NCBI GenBank assembly: GCA_034770075.1
Contig: CM068387.1
Coordinates: 76,323,971-76,387,970 of the forward strand
From: Aralia elata
Lineage: Eukaryota > Streptophyta > Magnoliopsida > Apiales > Araliaceae
Direction of reading: 5' to 3'
Length of the DNA: 64,000 nt
The position numbers and the translations under genes are program-made. Below are positions 1 through 12,000 of this stretch, piece by piece. How positions within the stretch are numbered: position 1 is the first letter of the stretch; each line of letters starts with the position of its first letter. The notes under the pieces were generated by a model that saw only the letters and a program-made list of their open reading frames with translations, was not told the DNA's origin and made no database searches.

Positions 1-391
1 TGCCAGGAGTTTTCCAAACGAGCTTTCCTTCATCAGCTAGCTCATGATATTGCAGTAGGGGCTACCATCGAGAGTATGGGTATCTCGCAGGAGCAGTTCG
101 TCGTGATACGCGACGAGGTGCTTCGGTTGGTGATTACCTTACTCTCGGAGGCTTTTTGCCCGATAGGGAGTCAAGCCCCACCTACTCAGGTATTATATTT
201 ATTTTAAATTAATTAATCTGTATGTTATTTCATTTTTATATTGTCTCTTTAATTCTATCATACGAACTAATGAGTTACATTTTTAATTGTATCAACAGGG
301 TGGCGATGCTGATGATGCTGGTGATGGCTATCGGGCTGACGATGCAGACCGCGCTATGGGGGATGATGATGTAGATTTGCATACACCATAG
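1..391 (+). CDS. 3' end of an unidentified two-exon reading frame inside a CACTA element (partial)
   Basis: The window opens inside an open frame (frame 1) that runs to 189, where CAG is followed by a GT donor. An intron of 109 bp ends at an AACAG acceptor (298), and the second exon, 299-391, continues in phase to TAG. The first part reads like a folded protein tail (for example LAHDIAVGATIESMGISQEQ); the last 31 codons are rich in Asp, Gly and Ala and end DDDVDLHTP. The start lies outside the window. I do not recognise the family. Because it lies upstream of the CACTA right terminus at 4014, I infer that it is an element-encoded or captured frame and not a free host gene. The acidic tail resembles tails of plant mobile-domain proteins only in general character. 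Confidence 0.45.
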
Positions 392-461
392 CGGGGATGG
401 GCTCCGTTTTCCCCATGCACATGATCATTACTCAGGTATATATTCTGCACGAATTATAATT

Positions 462-873
462 GTAATATATAGATTCTCATTCAATATTCGTGCAACACTC
501 TAATATTTTAGCACGACATTAGAAGAATGAGGATGTCTATTATCATGACTTATATCAGCATCAACCCTAGTTGTCTACATGCATTTTAAAGTTTGATAAA
601 TCATATAACTAGCCCTTTTGTCTTCATGTTTATATCCAGCATATCTATTAATCGTATAATATTGCTCTATATTGTATGTGATTAATAGAGATATTGGATA
701 CACACATGAAGACAAAGGGACTGATTATATGATTTTTCAAACTTTAAAATACATGCAGACAACTAGGGTTGATACTGATGGAAGTCATGATAATGGACAT
801 CCTCGTTCTTTTAATGTCATGCTGAAATATCAGATTGTTGCACGAATATTAAATAAGAATTTATATATTATGT
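462..873. repeat. Long imperfect foldback (arms about 200 bp, loop about 12 bp)
   Basis: The segment 462-660 is the reverse complement of 673-873 with roughly one mismatch in ten bases and almost no indels. For example, TCAACCCTAGTTGTCTACAT on the left is matched by ATGCAGACAACTAGGGTTGA on the right. Transcribed RNA would form one long hairpin. A 79-codon open frame (672-911) covers the right arm but has no recognisable domain and is probably incidental. The foldback lies between an exon-like end (GT at 437) and a possible acceptor (TACAG near 875), so it may sit in an intron. Confidence 0.85.
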
Positions 874-1254
874 ACAGAGGTAGTTGGATGCCGAGCAAGT
901 TGCCGAGCTAGGGATGATGATGATGAATTTCAGAGACACCACAACAGCAACGTCGACCCCCACCCGATGACGTAGATTTATTTTGTAAAACATTGTAGTT
1001 ATATATGTACATCATTGTAGTTAGCTTGATTCTTTGTAAATCAATGGATTTTAGTTTCGTATTGTAAATCTTTTAATGTTATAAGTTATAATTTAGTTTG
1101 ATTCTTTGTAGATTATAAGTTATATCAGTGTAGTTTGTTTAATGTTATATGTTGTTAGAAAACGTGTATATATGTTGGGATAAAGCAGGTTATAGGTACA
1201 AAAATGGAGTTTAAAAACTTGAAAATTGTAAAAATAAAAAAATTATTTAAAAAA

Positions 1255-1640
1255 TGCTATTTCCGATGGAATAAGGTAACTCCGACGGAATTTTCGTCGA
1301 AAATAAGGTTAATAATTTATTTTTTAAAATAAAAAGATCAACATTTCCGACGAAATAACCCTAATGTCTGACGAAATTTCCGTCGGATATAAGGCTTGCA
1401 CGATCGGCCGGAGAGTGCCACGTGTCCCCACCTATTTCCGATGGACTTATACCATCACAAATAATCCGTCGACCATATATAGTTTACGACAAATAATCCG
1501 TCGGGATAATTCCGTCGAAAATCATTATTCCCGGTGGAATTTTCGACGGACGTAAGTTCAACGACATTATTTTCGACCGAATGTTCGACAGAACATTCCG
1601 TCGAAAATAGCGTTATTTCGACGTGATAGGTCTCCAACTT
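1255..1640. repeat. CACTA subterminal repeat array (TTCCGACGGAA-type motifs)
   Basis: At least ten direct and inverted copies of a 9-12 bp motif (TCCGACGGAA, TTCCGTCGAAAA, TTTCGACGGA) occur within about 385 bp. The same motif recurs at 3951-3990, next to the terminal repeat. In CACTA elements such arrays bind the transposase accessory protein. The gap between this array and the terminus is largely explained by the inserted LTR-like block. Confidence 0.75.
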
Positions 1641-2010
1641 TTAGGATTATTTTAATGATAACAATAATTATAAAATAGGTTTTAGTAAATATTAGAATCC
1701 TCTCCATAGGATCTATATTCTAATTATTTTCTATTATTTATTTACTTTGACCTAAAATATTTTCAAATCCTATTGAATTAATTTTCTTAACCTTGATAAT
1801 ATAATATCAAGCGTTAATGAAATTAGTTCATAAAGCAACATTTCCTAAGGTAAGGAGAACTCTTATTCTTAAATGATTTTATTTCACTAAAGTTTTCAAA
1901 ATATACATATATTATAAATTATATTTCACAAAAGAGGCTAAAAGATTTCTTAATAATAAACCTTAGCAAATTGCATACATGCCCATTATTTATGTATATC
2001 TGTGTATGTG

Positions 2011-3862
2011 TGTTGGACAATTAGAAGTGACATTCATTTGGGACAAAGTTATTTGTCATCTCTGAATTCATATGCTGATGATCATTAAATGGTTATGTTG
2101 ACCATGCATGTGAGGAGAGAGAAAGAGCAAGGCATTTGTGCTGAACCTTTTTGCATGAGCTAAAATCTGTCAGCCTATTCTTTGGCAATCTATGTGCTTC
2201 TTTGCAAGAATTAATCCGAGCCTTCCATTTTTAAATCAACATATCTTAGCCCCTGATTTTTAAAACTAAATACCAAATTACTTTTTTGCCCTTAATTTAA
2301 AAATCCTATAAATAGGAGGTTCTTCTTTCATTTCTTTTTGTCAATTCACTTGAAAAGAAAAGCTTACTCCTTGCCTACGTACTCTCTCTCTAAAAAGTTT
2401 TCTCTCTCTTCTTATCAAAGTTCTAATCATTTGAGAAGAGAAAATTGGTCTAAGTGTTTGAGATAAGTTATTTGATTTAATTTATTTAAATTATCTCTTG
2501 CTTATTTAGATTTATAGATATACGAATATAAATTGTTATACTCAATTATATATATCTATATTTCATCTATTTATTAATAAAAAGTCAGTACTTAGACACC
2601 GAGACTATAGCGGAGATATTCCTCTTAAGTGAGAGAATTAGCGAACGAGTGCTCAAAGTCCTAAGTGGCCTTTTATTAATATTATTTATATAAATATCGA
2701 AAAATAGATCATCACTTAAATACTGAAACAATTCAGAAATCTTTCTGACCGGTATTTAAAATTATAAGTGATCTGTTAAAAATATTTATATAAATATTAA
2801 TTGTGAAACTATAAATTTGGTCAATACTTAGATACCGATACAATTTGGATTTATTTCTTTTAAGCGAATTATCCAAATGGTCTTTAAAATCCTAAGTGGT
2901 CTTATTTATAATTATTCACATAATAGATAGAATATATTATTATATATTCTCTGAGTTAAACAAATTTATTTGTTATATCAAGTATTGCTTAACTGATTCA
3001 TTTATTATACTTGATATCTGCCATCACAAGTATTTGATCATAAATTCATTTATTCAGAGAATACTTGTTGTATAATATCTATAATTAAAAGTTATATCTT
3101 TTAATTCGTAGAAACACATTCTTTATTATAAAGAATAAATATTTCTTTATAAATCTGCATTAAACTATATATCTGCTTATACTGAAGCATTTTTGATTTA
3201 AGTACAAATTGATTCATCTGCTTAATCGAGAAGCACTTTTACATAAGTATAAAAGTTATACAAACTTTTATAATCAAGCATAAATTTATATCTGCTTACA
3301 CAGAAGCACATTTCTCATATATAAAGGTCATTGAACTTTTATATATTACTTGATCTCTAATTGTTATCTACTTATTTAAAGAAGCATATCTTTATCAAAT
3401 CTTTTTGTAAAAAGAAAAAAAGGATAAAGTTAGTTTATTTTATGTATCTGTGAGGAAGACGAGTAATTCTTCGACCAAGACCAGAGTCTTAGAGAGGTCA
3501 GTTGGGAGTTGGGTCTCTAGTGTAGTTGTGAGGTGAGGAAGATACTGTTGTTTCAAGACAAGATCATAGAATAGAACTGAACTCAAAAGGAAGGTACAAC
3601 TAAGCTTGAGGAAGGAGCTGGGAGTTTGCTGTCCAAGATAGTTAGTTGAGAATAGTTGTAAGTTTGTCTATAAAACTTTGCAAAGGCTTCTCCGTCTGTT
3701 GAAGAAGTATAAATTATTACTGATAGTAATAGGATCTCAAGTTCTGGAGAGGAGCTTGAGACTGGACGTAACAACATACCCGAGATGTATGTTGTGAACC
3801 ATACAAATCTCTGTACATTGTGTGATTGAATTTTTTACTGTCTTGCATATTAATTTCTAACA
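2011..3862 (+). mobile_element. Probable Copia (SIRE/Maximus-like) LTR, solo or truncated
   Basis: The block starts TGTTGGACAA and ends TTTCTAACA, with a short inverted terminus. It has a clear promoter (CCTATAAATAGGAGG near 2306) followed by a CT-rich leader. It contains two diverged copies of a ~85-bp unit (about 2584 and 2818; shared words GTCA(G/A)TACTTAGA and AATCCTAAGTGG). It closes with a stretch (GAGACTGGACG ... GTGAACCATACAAATCTCTG) like the 3' end of SIRE-type LTRs as I know them. No internal coding region follows and the flanks show no target duplication, so the boundaries and the solo-LTR status are uncertain. Confidence 0.45.
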
Positions 3863-4017
3863 CTGCAAATTAATTATCTAAAAATTCAAAAAGGCCTAAG
3901 ATAATTTTTTAATCTATAATAATCCCACTTCTAGATTATTATTGGACTTTCACGACGGAATAGCCTCATTTTCGACGGAATATTCCGTCAGAATTAGGAT
4001 TTTTTCTTGTAGTGATT

Positions 4018-4850
4018 GTCAAATCGAGATAGACAATAGAGAAATCAAGTCATCAATGTATCGAGATTTCAATAATATTTTAATAATCATTGTACAATTA
4101 CTATTGTATATTGCATCAACTATCAACTATGTAATTAAAAGTGCAAACTTGATTTTACCAATTTTTGATTTTTTTTTTCTGTTACAAACTTACGATGTAT
4201 ATGTGAGACAGTGAGAAAGAGTGATTGACTAATTTTGATTTATTAACTATACAATTAAGTAATCATATTTGGGGTAAAACATAGTGCTTAATAATCCAAT
4301 TAAACAATATGTCACAGTACCGTTTGCATGGAATTTAAATGAGTTATTAATTTAAATTAAAATAAGCAGAAAGGTTTTTTTAAAAATGAAACAAAGTCTC
4401 TAAATAGCTTTGAGCCTTTAATTTTAGAATCGTAGTTAATTTATTTAGTTTTAAACAATATAATTATGAAAATTAAAAACTTTTTATAAAGTAATTCTCA
4501 AAATTTATTGTATTCAAAAGTTAATTATCACATCCTTTTTGAATTAAAAATATTTCTTATCGACTTTGAAAATTCAAAGTTGATCAGTTGATCTTATTAC
4601 TTATATTTTAGAACGGAAGAACTGAGAAAGTATTTGGTACTAATACATTTCAAATTTTCAAGGTTAACAATATTAGTCTATTAGATATTGAATTAATCTA
4701 AATCAACTAAATTCACATTATTTTAAATCTTAGAATTTTATAATTTCATATCTTCATTATAAAAAATCTTAAATAAGACTATTTTTATGAAATAGATGAA
4801 ATATTATTTATTTATTCTAGACTAATTATGTAATACATAGTTATTTAACT
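4018..4850. other. AT-rich sequence, no gene seen
   Basis: No credible coding region is visible. A piece near 4545-4640 (GACTTTGAAAATTCAAAG ... TATTTTAGAACGGAAG) resembles the right half of the Stowaway MITE at 5229-5464 and may be a decayed relative. Confidence 0.4.
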
Positions 4851-4854
4851 GTTT

Positions 4855-5154
4855 TTTTGTTTTAGAGTTCTAAGTTTGTATTTGTGAATAAGTTCGTGTT
4901 CATGAACAAGTTTATGTTCGTGAACAAGTTTGTGTTCGTGAACAAGTTTGGTGTTCGTGAACATAGTTTGTGTTCGTGAACGTTTGCGAACTCGATCATA
5001 TTCGACTATGTTTACGAACTGTTCGCGAACTCGATCATGTTCGGGAACAATTCGCAAACACCAAACAATCCGAACTTATACATGATGCCATTCGATTAAG
5101 CTACTCGAACATATTCAAGTTCGACAAAGTTCGGATCGGATCGTTTGCAGCCCT
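4855..5154. mobile_element. hAT-like element end with a GTTCGTGAAC iteron array
   Basis: At 4888-4980 the word GTTCGTGAACAAGTTT is repeated about five times with a period near 20 bp. Inverted forms (TTCGCGAAC, TTTGCGAAC) continue to about 5055. The right edge at 5154 reads, in reverse complement, TAGGGCTGCAAACGATCCGA, which matches the TAGGGCTGTAAACG-type terminus of plant hAT elements. I did not find the matching left terminus, so this is a one-ended or truncated copy. The open frames across it on both strands are translated repeats. Confidence 0.55.
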
Positions 5155-5228
5155 ACTTGCAACATTAGTTTTTCCTCTTTTTTTTTCCTATTCTCCCCTT
5201 CCTCTGGTATTGAAGAAAAAAAAAATTA

Positions 5229-5464
5229 CTCCCTCCATTCAAAATTATAAGATCATTATTGACTTTTGAAATTCAAAATTGAAACAATTCATTTAAAATT
5301 ATGAAATAACAAAACTTACAATGAGTAGTATATTTTACTTAAATTTACAATTTTTATCGTTGTATTGACTAAAATTAAAGAAATTCATATTAATTTTAAA
5401 TTCAAAAAAGTCTTAAATTGAATTAAAAAGTCAATAATAATCTTATATTTTAGAACGGAGTGAG
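5229..5464. mobile_element. Stowaway-type MITE
   Basis: It starts CTCCCTCCATTC and ends AGAACGGAGTGAG, giving inverted termini of the Stowaway (Tc1/mariner) type, with TA on both sides (5227-5228 and 5465-5466). Inside the ends, GATCATTATTGACTTTT on the left is mirrored by AAAAAGTCAATAATAATC on the right. Length is 236 bp. The element at 60973-61237 is of the same subfamily. Confidence 0.85.
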
Positions 5465-5769
5465 TATTTATCAAGAGAGGCTGAAATGTAGTTCATGTTA
5501 ATGAAATATTGGAGCAAAAAGATAAGAGACTAATTTAAGGCACAAAATCTTTGAACACTAGAAGGTAGTTTAGGTCATTACTGAATTGTAATCAATGAAT
5601 TTCAATTCCATATAATTGAAATTTCATATGAGTAACAATCCAAACACACCCCAAGAGTTTCAGAAACTAGTTATTACATGGCAAGTAATTCCATCAAATA
5701 TTCTACTAACCCCTCCTTAAAATTGGTAAATAACAGCAGCAAATCTGTAAATTGATGAGAAGACCAAAA

Positions 5770-6072
5770 GCAGCATATCGGTAAACAGAAGGAAAATTAC
5801 AACTGTTTGCATTCAGGCCAGCAGAAAGCAGTTCCACAAATGGACTCGCAGCCTAACTGGAAAACATCCCAACATCTCCACTGGTATATAATTTTGTGAA
5901 AAGTGTCTAAAAGAAACTCCAAGATGCAAAAAAATAGTAATTACAACAAAATCAGCTTCTTCGCCAAGTCGGCTACCTCTTCCTGAAAACTAATCTAAGA
6001 AAGAATTTGAGAAAATATCACTGCATTTACAACCACAGACGAGCTAAGTTTGCTATACGCTACAACAATGTA
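5770..6072 (-). other. Probable 3' UTR of the GTE bromodomain gene
   Basis: Downstream of the TGA at 6073 the minus strand is T-rich and non-coding. It includes TTGTAATT-type words near 5800 and 5940 of the kind found upstream of plant poly(A) sites. The exact cleavage site cannot be set from sequence alone. Confidence 0.5.
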
Positions 6073-9000
6073 TCAGGTGGTGAGCTTTTTGCTCCTTTTG
6101 TGGGAAGTTTTAGCAAGAGCGTCACAAATCTCCTTTTTTCGTTTGTTATTGTTGTTTTGGTGGTTGTTACCACCCATGCTTTCCGAACTCTTACCTTGAA
6201 GCTGCAGCGCATCCTTCACAAAAAACTTTAACTTCCATAATGTGGATTCGCTCTGCACAAGATACATCATTCAATAAATACTTCGTGAAAGTTTTAGGAC
6301 AATTTATAGGGCAAGTAGAGTATGCCAATATCATAAAGTAATTTATATATCATGACCTGGGAATCCATGTCAAGATCCACCTCGTAAGTTGTTGCTTGAA
6401 AGCTTGGGTTATTCTGGGCAACAATTTTTAGTGCCTTGTCAAGATCTTCAAGAGGCAGACTTGTGAAAGCTTCTTGGAGTTTCTTTTTCTCATCAGTGGA
6501 CATCCTCCTAAGAAAGTTATATTAAATTTAGCATGAGTGAACATTGATATGCTAAGTGATGTATCATAAAATACACAAAAGAGTTGTGTAAGCTAAGAAA
6601 GCACGGATACAATTGTGTCATACGGAGATATGATAATTCGCCGAATCTTAAAAGATGGGGATTCGGCACATATTTTATTATTAAATATGTATTTATTTGT
6701 TATATATATGATAAAACATTTAAAAATAGATACTACAAGTGAAAAACAACAAACATCAAAAATACAATAGAAGTTTCATGCTTGTATAATCATGAGGTTA
6801 TGAACAGTAACAAAAATAATCATAGATACTTCAAAACGCATAAGATACAAAGGAGTAGAGAACCCCAATAATTGGAGTATCCAGTGCGAGGATACGACAG
6901 AAGAATCCCTGCTTCCTAGTGTGCAAGAAATTAAGAAACTAAACCAGTACATGTGAAATTTTAGGTTATGCTATCAGAACAAACCTGCACTTCTGAAGTA
7001 CCATTTCTCTAAGTTCTTCCAGATGCCCATCAACCTCATCAAGCTGAAAAAAAATGTTCATATGATTTTATGTATATTATGCAGGTGCAAGACTATGAAA
7101 TCTTAAAATTTTTTAAATTTATATTAATGTTTGTTGTGGTTTAAACAATAGAAGTACCTCGATACTTATAATTAGATCCCTTGCCATTTTGGCATAAGTA
7201 ACTTCCTGGGCTAGCTGCATATCTATCTGCGCCTCTGCTTCTTCCTCTTTTCGACTTTTCTCCTGCAAATAATAGTTTGAAGTTAACCAACAATCTTGAA
7301 ATAAAATAAAATAAAAACAGATAATTTAACATCACCTCCTAATCTACTATTTAAAGAAATAAATTGAACCCCTCTTTAACTAAAGAAGACACACTGATAC
7401 TCCAAGACAGATACGGAAACAAGTCCTTTGAGAGAATTTTTTGTTACCTCTTCATCAACTTTTGGCAAAAGTTGCAACCATTTCTCCTCAAACTTTGCCA
7501 ACAAAGTTTTTGCCATCACATGAACATCATCCCTTTCATCATTATATTTCATTGCATTCTTGAATATCAATCTCACGTCGGCGCACATCTCCCGGACGCT
7601 TTTATATCCATTACCATCCTTGGCCTCCATTTTGTTTTTTATTGTACTAAAGTCCATCGGCTTGTCAATCACCTAAAAATATGGGTACAAAGTTGAGTCA
7701 ACATTGACGCATGGCTCGAAAAGAAGAAAACAGAAGAAGCAGTGAAAAGCTTAACCTCATAGTAGTCATGCAAACCAAGACCTACAACATCCACAGGTTG
7801 CATAAAAGGCCCTGCCCATTTGTGCTGAGTGATCTGACAAGTAAACCAGGGTTATGTTAGGTAAATTCTCTTGTATTTTACCATTTGTATTGTGTTTGGA
7901 GTTAGAGATATAAAAGCAGCAAGTACATTCACTATCATCTAATACTCCCTCCAAACAACATTACTTGTCCCCCATCTTTAAGTATGTCTAGGCTCGACCA
8001 CACAGTTAAAGACGTCCCGAAAAACACATTAACATATATAAACATGTTTTTGTTATATAATATATTATATTTTCAACTATATTACCAATTTATAGACTGG
8101 TATAAATATGTTTTCATCATGTTTTAAAACTCGTGCTACAATCAAAGGGAGAGAAAAAGTAAAGTTGGACAGATGGAGTATGTTATATTAGAAAACTGTT
8201 TGCTAGTATTATAAACTGCCCAAGTACGGAAAAACGATTCTCAAATTCTTAACAAAGTAGTACACAGAATCCAAACAAAACTCTTTTATTTGCACTTGGC
8301 ATATGTCTTTTCTAAATTAGATTGACCATCAAATTACTTGACCATAAATTGTTTACACTACTAAAGAAGTAACATGTACTTTTGTATGTTCATTGTATTT
8401 CTTCTTCTATGCATGTAGATCATTGCCAATATATCGTTTCCAATTAACTGTACTAAATAACATTTTTTTTCCACATTTTTTAACATAATAACAAAAATAT
8501 GAGAGAATAACTCCAAAGCAAAATGAGACCATGCTTTTATGTACTGTAGAGTCAAAAAAGATTTTAACTTGAAGGCTTTAATCCCCACAAGTTTCATGTA
8601 AGAAAAAGAATGCAATGGCAGGGAACAACTCTCGATATTTCTATCGACGTCATATTTTTAATGAGCAATGACATATTTCAAGAAGAAACTTGCAAAGGAT
8701 TTGTGATTGCCTGTCGTAATATAGTTCCAAACTGACGCATAAGCTCTTGCATTCTCTTTGCAGCAGCTGATTCTCTACGTGATGCATCCTGTTGCCGCTT
8801 TCTGTAGCTAGCTAGATGTTTATCCTTATCCTTGTCCTTCATGATTGAGCTACCTTTAGAAGTATTTAATTGCTTTCTACTTAGCATTGAGTAGAACTGT
8901 TCAACTTCGTTCAGTGTTTGCTCAAGCTGCAATAAAATAAGATGAGATACTTTCAGAGGAATAGAAACCTAAAGGTTTAGAATGTCAATATATCTTTAGC

Positions 9001-12000
9001 AAATAGCAAGAATCTAATACATGCACCAACTTAATTCATGCGAAGAACCTAGAAGATAATCATTCAGGAAAGCTACATGGTATTTTCAATATTGTGGTAC
9101 CAATTGAAGGATCAGTTTTCATGCTACTCGCCCACTGCATTTAGATTGCGGTAGGCTATGCAGAACACTAATGTGCTAATCAAGATATGGCATAAAAGAA
9201 TAGTACAATACAGATTACAGAAAAACCGTAAACCATAAATGATTTTTTTTTTGGGATGGAGGGAGGGGGAGGGGGGGGGGGGGGGGTGGGGGGGGGGGGG
9301 GGGGGGGGGGGGGAGGGTAGGGTAGGGGGAGGGGGTCTGAGGAGCCAGAGAGCAAGACCTACTCCTATAGTAAGGCTGAAAACTGACTTTTGTTGGGTTT
9401 CAAGGTTATTTTAGAAAATAGGAAGCTCACTATTGCTCACAAGTTGCTCCTACTTTGAGAGACCCGGATAAATTTTAAAGAGAGAGAGAGAAGCTATTGC
9501 ATTCTATTAGATATCCGAAATTCCTTGCTGAAAATAAAGTGCCATGCATGGCTTATATAGCCAAAAATAATAATGTGAAAACATTCATATTTTCTACGCA
9601 TACATACTGCTTTTTGTCAAACCAATGTGGAGACCACGTGAAGACATGCCTAACTTAGAGTCTTAGACAAACACATGAAAAGACAACATTACAAATTACA
9701 ATGTTTGACACCCCCTCTTAATTTGTAATGCTGGTATAAGTTTTGAACTGCTCCAGCTTTTCAGAGGGAATCGACTTTGTGAGAGAATCTGCATATTGCA
9801 TCTCTGTATTCACAAAATTAAGCTTAATTTCTTCATTGTTGACAAGAGACCTTATAAAGTGATGACGAATTTCAATGTGCTTTGTTCTTGCATGAAACAC
9901 GGGATTCTTTGTCATTGCAATAGCAGACATGTTGTCACAATATAAAGTTGTGGGCTGCATCTGTTCTTGCTTTAAATCTGCAAAAATTCTTCTAAGCCAT
10001 ATTGCTTCACATGCAGCATCTATAGCTGCAATATATTCTGCTTCAGCTGAGGAAAGAGCAACTGTCTTTTGTTTTCTTGATGACAAAGAAATTGGTTTTG
10101 TGCCCATGCAAAATAGATAGCCAGATGTACTTTTTTATCATCAATGGATCCTGCCCAATCACTGTCTGTGAATCCCAAAAGACTGTTGTCTTTTTCTTTG
10201 ACGTATTTGATGCCAAAATTTTTGGTACCTTGCAAATATCGTAATATTCGCTTCGCAGCGGAATAATGAATTTGACTTGGCTCGCTCATGAATCTGGATA
10301 TTACATTAACTGGATGGACAATGTCGGGCCTAGTATTCGTGAGATACATTAAAGAACCAACTAGGCTGCGATATAATGAAGCATCGACTTTCTTTACTCC
10401 ATCATCTTGCTGAAGCTTTTCATTTGTCACCATTGGTGTTGTCACATGCTTGGTTTTTGACATGTTAAATTTCTTTAACAAATCTTCAGTGTATTTTTCT
10501 TGAGAAATAAATATTTCTCCTTTTGATTGTCGCACTTGGATGCCAAGAAAATATTTCATGAGACCTAAATCTGTCATCTCATATTCTTTTATCATAGCCT
10601 TTTTGAATTCTTCTAGCATCATCAGATTAGTGCCTGTATATATCAAATCATCAACATAAAGGCAAACAATGAGAAAATCATTTGTACCTTTAATTTTGAC
10701 ATTAATGATGGCTCACTCGGACTTTTTTGGAAACTATTTTGGAGAAAATATTTGTTAATATTGTTGTTCCATGCCCGAGGGGCTTGCTTCAAACCGTAGA
10801 GAGCTTTTCGAAGTCGGTATACCATATTTTCTTTTCCTTTAATTTCATAGCCTTGTGGTTGTTCCACGTAGACTTCTTCTTCGAGTTCACCATTCAAGAA
10901 TGCTGATTTAACGTCTAGCTGAAAGACTTGCAGTTCCAATTGTGCTGCCAATGCCAAAACTGTTCGTATTGTTTCCATACGAGCAACAGGTGCAAATGTT
11001 TCATTGAAGTCTATCTCCGGCTGTTGCGAGTATCCTTTTGCCATGAGTCGTGCGTTGTGCTTCTGAATTGACCCATCTTCTTTGAATTTTGTCTTGTAGA
11101 TCCACTTCAGTCCAACCACGTCCTTTTCTTCAGGATAATCTACAAGTTCCCATGTGTGATTTTTCTCAATTGTTGAGATTTCTTCATCCATTGCTTTTTG
11201 CCAAACTTCATCATTTACAACTTCTTCAAAATTGTGTGGCTCACAAGAGAAAAATGCAACGTTAGTTGAATCATAAATATCTCTTAATGAGCGTACTTTT
11301 CTGACAGGTGACTCCGTATTGGAATCATTTTCCAGGAGTTGAGATTCTGGATTGACTTGTAGATTTGACTCTGTTTGATTTGTTGTTGTAGTTGAGCCAA
11401 TTGATTTGGGTTCTTTATTGTCCCATTCCCAAGCTTTCATTTCGTCAAATTGGACATCTTGTGAAATCACCAATTTGTTAGTTTTTGGATCAAACAGTCG
11501 ATATGCCTTTGATTCATCACTATAGCCGATGAAAATAAACTTCTCCCCTTTTTTATTAAACTTTTCTCTTTGTTGTGAGGGAACAAGAGAATAAGCAATG
11601 CATCCAAAACTTTGAGGAAGTTGACTTGTGGTTTACGTTTGTGCCAAGCTTCAAACGGAGTTATGTTCATGACTACTTTTATGGGAGACCTGTTGAGAAT
11701 GTAGACTGTTGTGTTAACTGCTCCTACCCAAAAGTTGTTGGGAAGATTTTTTGCTTTCAACATGCTTCGTGCCATCTCGACAATGGTTCGATTTTTTCGT
11801 TCTGCTACGCCATTTTGCTGAGGACTGTAGCGAACAGTTAGCTGCCTTTTGATTCATTCGCTCTTGCAGTGATTCATAAATTCTTTTGAAATGAATTCAC
11901 CACCACGGTCTGTTCGAAGCATTTTAAGAAGGGACCCGCATTGCCTTTCTGCCATCTTCATGAACTCTAAGAATTTTGAAAAAGCTTCAGACTTTTGCTC

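Larger units (their letters stand above)
1..4014 (+). mobile_element. CACTA (En/Spm) DNA transposon, right-hand part
   Basis: The right end at 4014 reads, in reverse complement, CACTACAAGAAAAAATCC, the classical plant CACTA terminal inverted repeat. Just inside it (3951-4000) and again at 1255-1640 are many copies of a palindromic motif of the type TTCCGACGGAA / TTTTCGTCGGAA. This matches the subterminal repeat arrays on which CACTA transposases act. The left end lies before position 1. The expected 3-bp target duplication would be ATT (4015-4017) but cannot be checked. The element was interrupted by an LTR-like block at about 2011-3862. Confidence 0.75.

Noticed and set aside
4845..5269. Overlapping frames with repeated VHEHKL or similar
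   Set aside because: Produced by the 20-bp iterons of the hAT-like end.
7364..7696. Plus-strand 110-codon frame
   Set aside because: Antisense of the bromodomain exon of the GTE gene.
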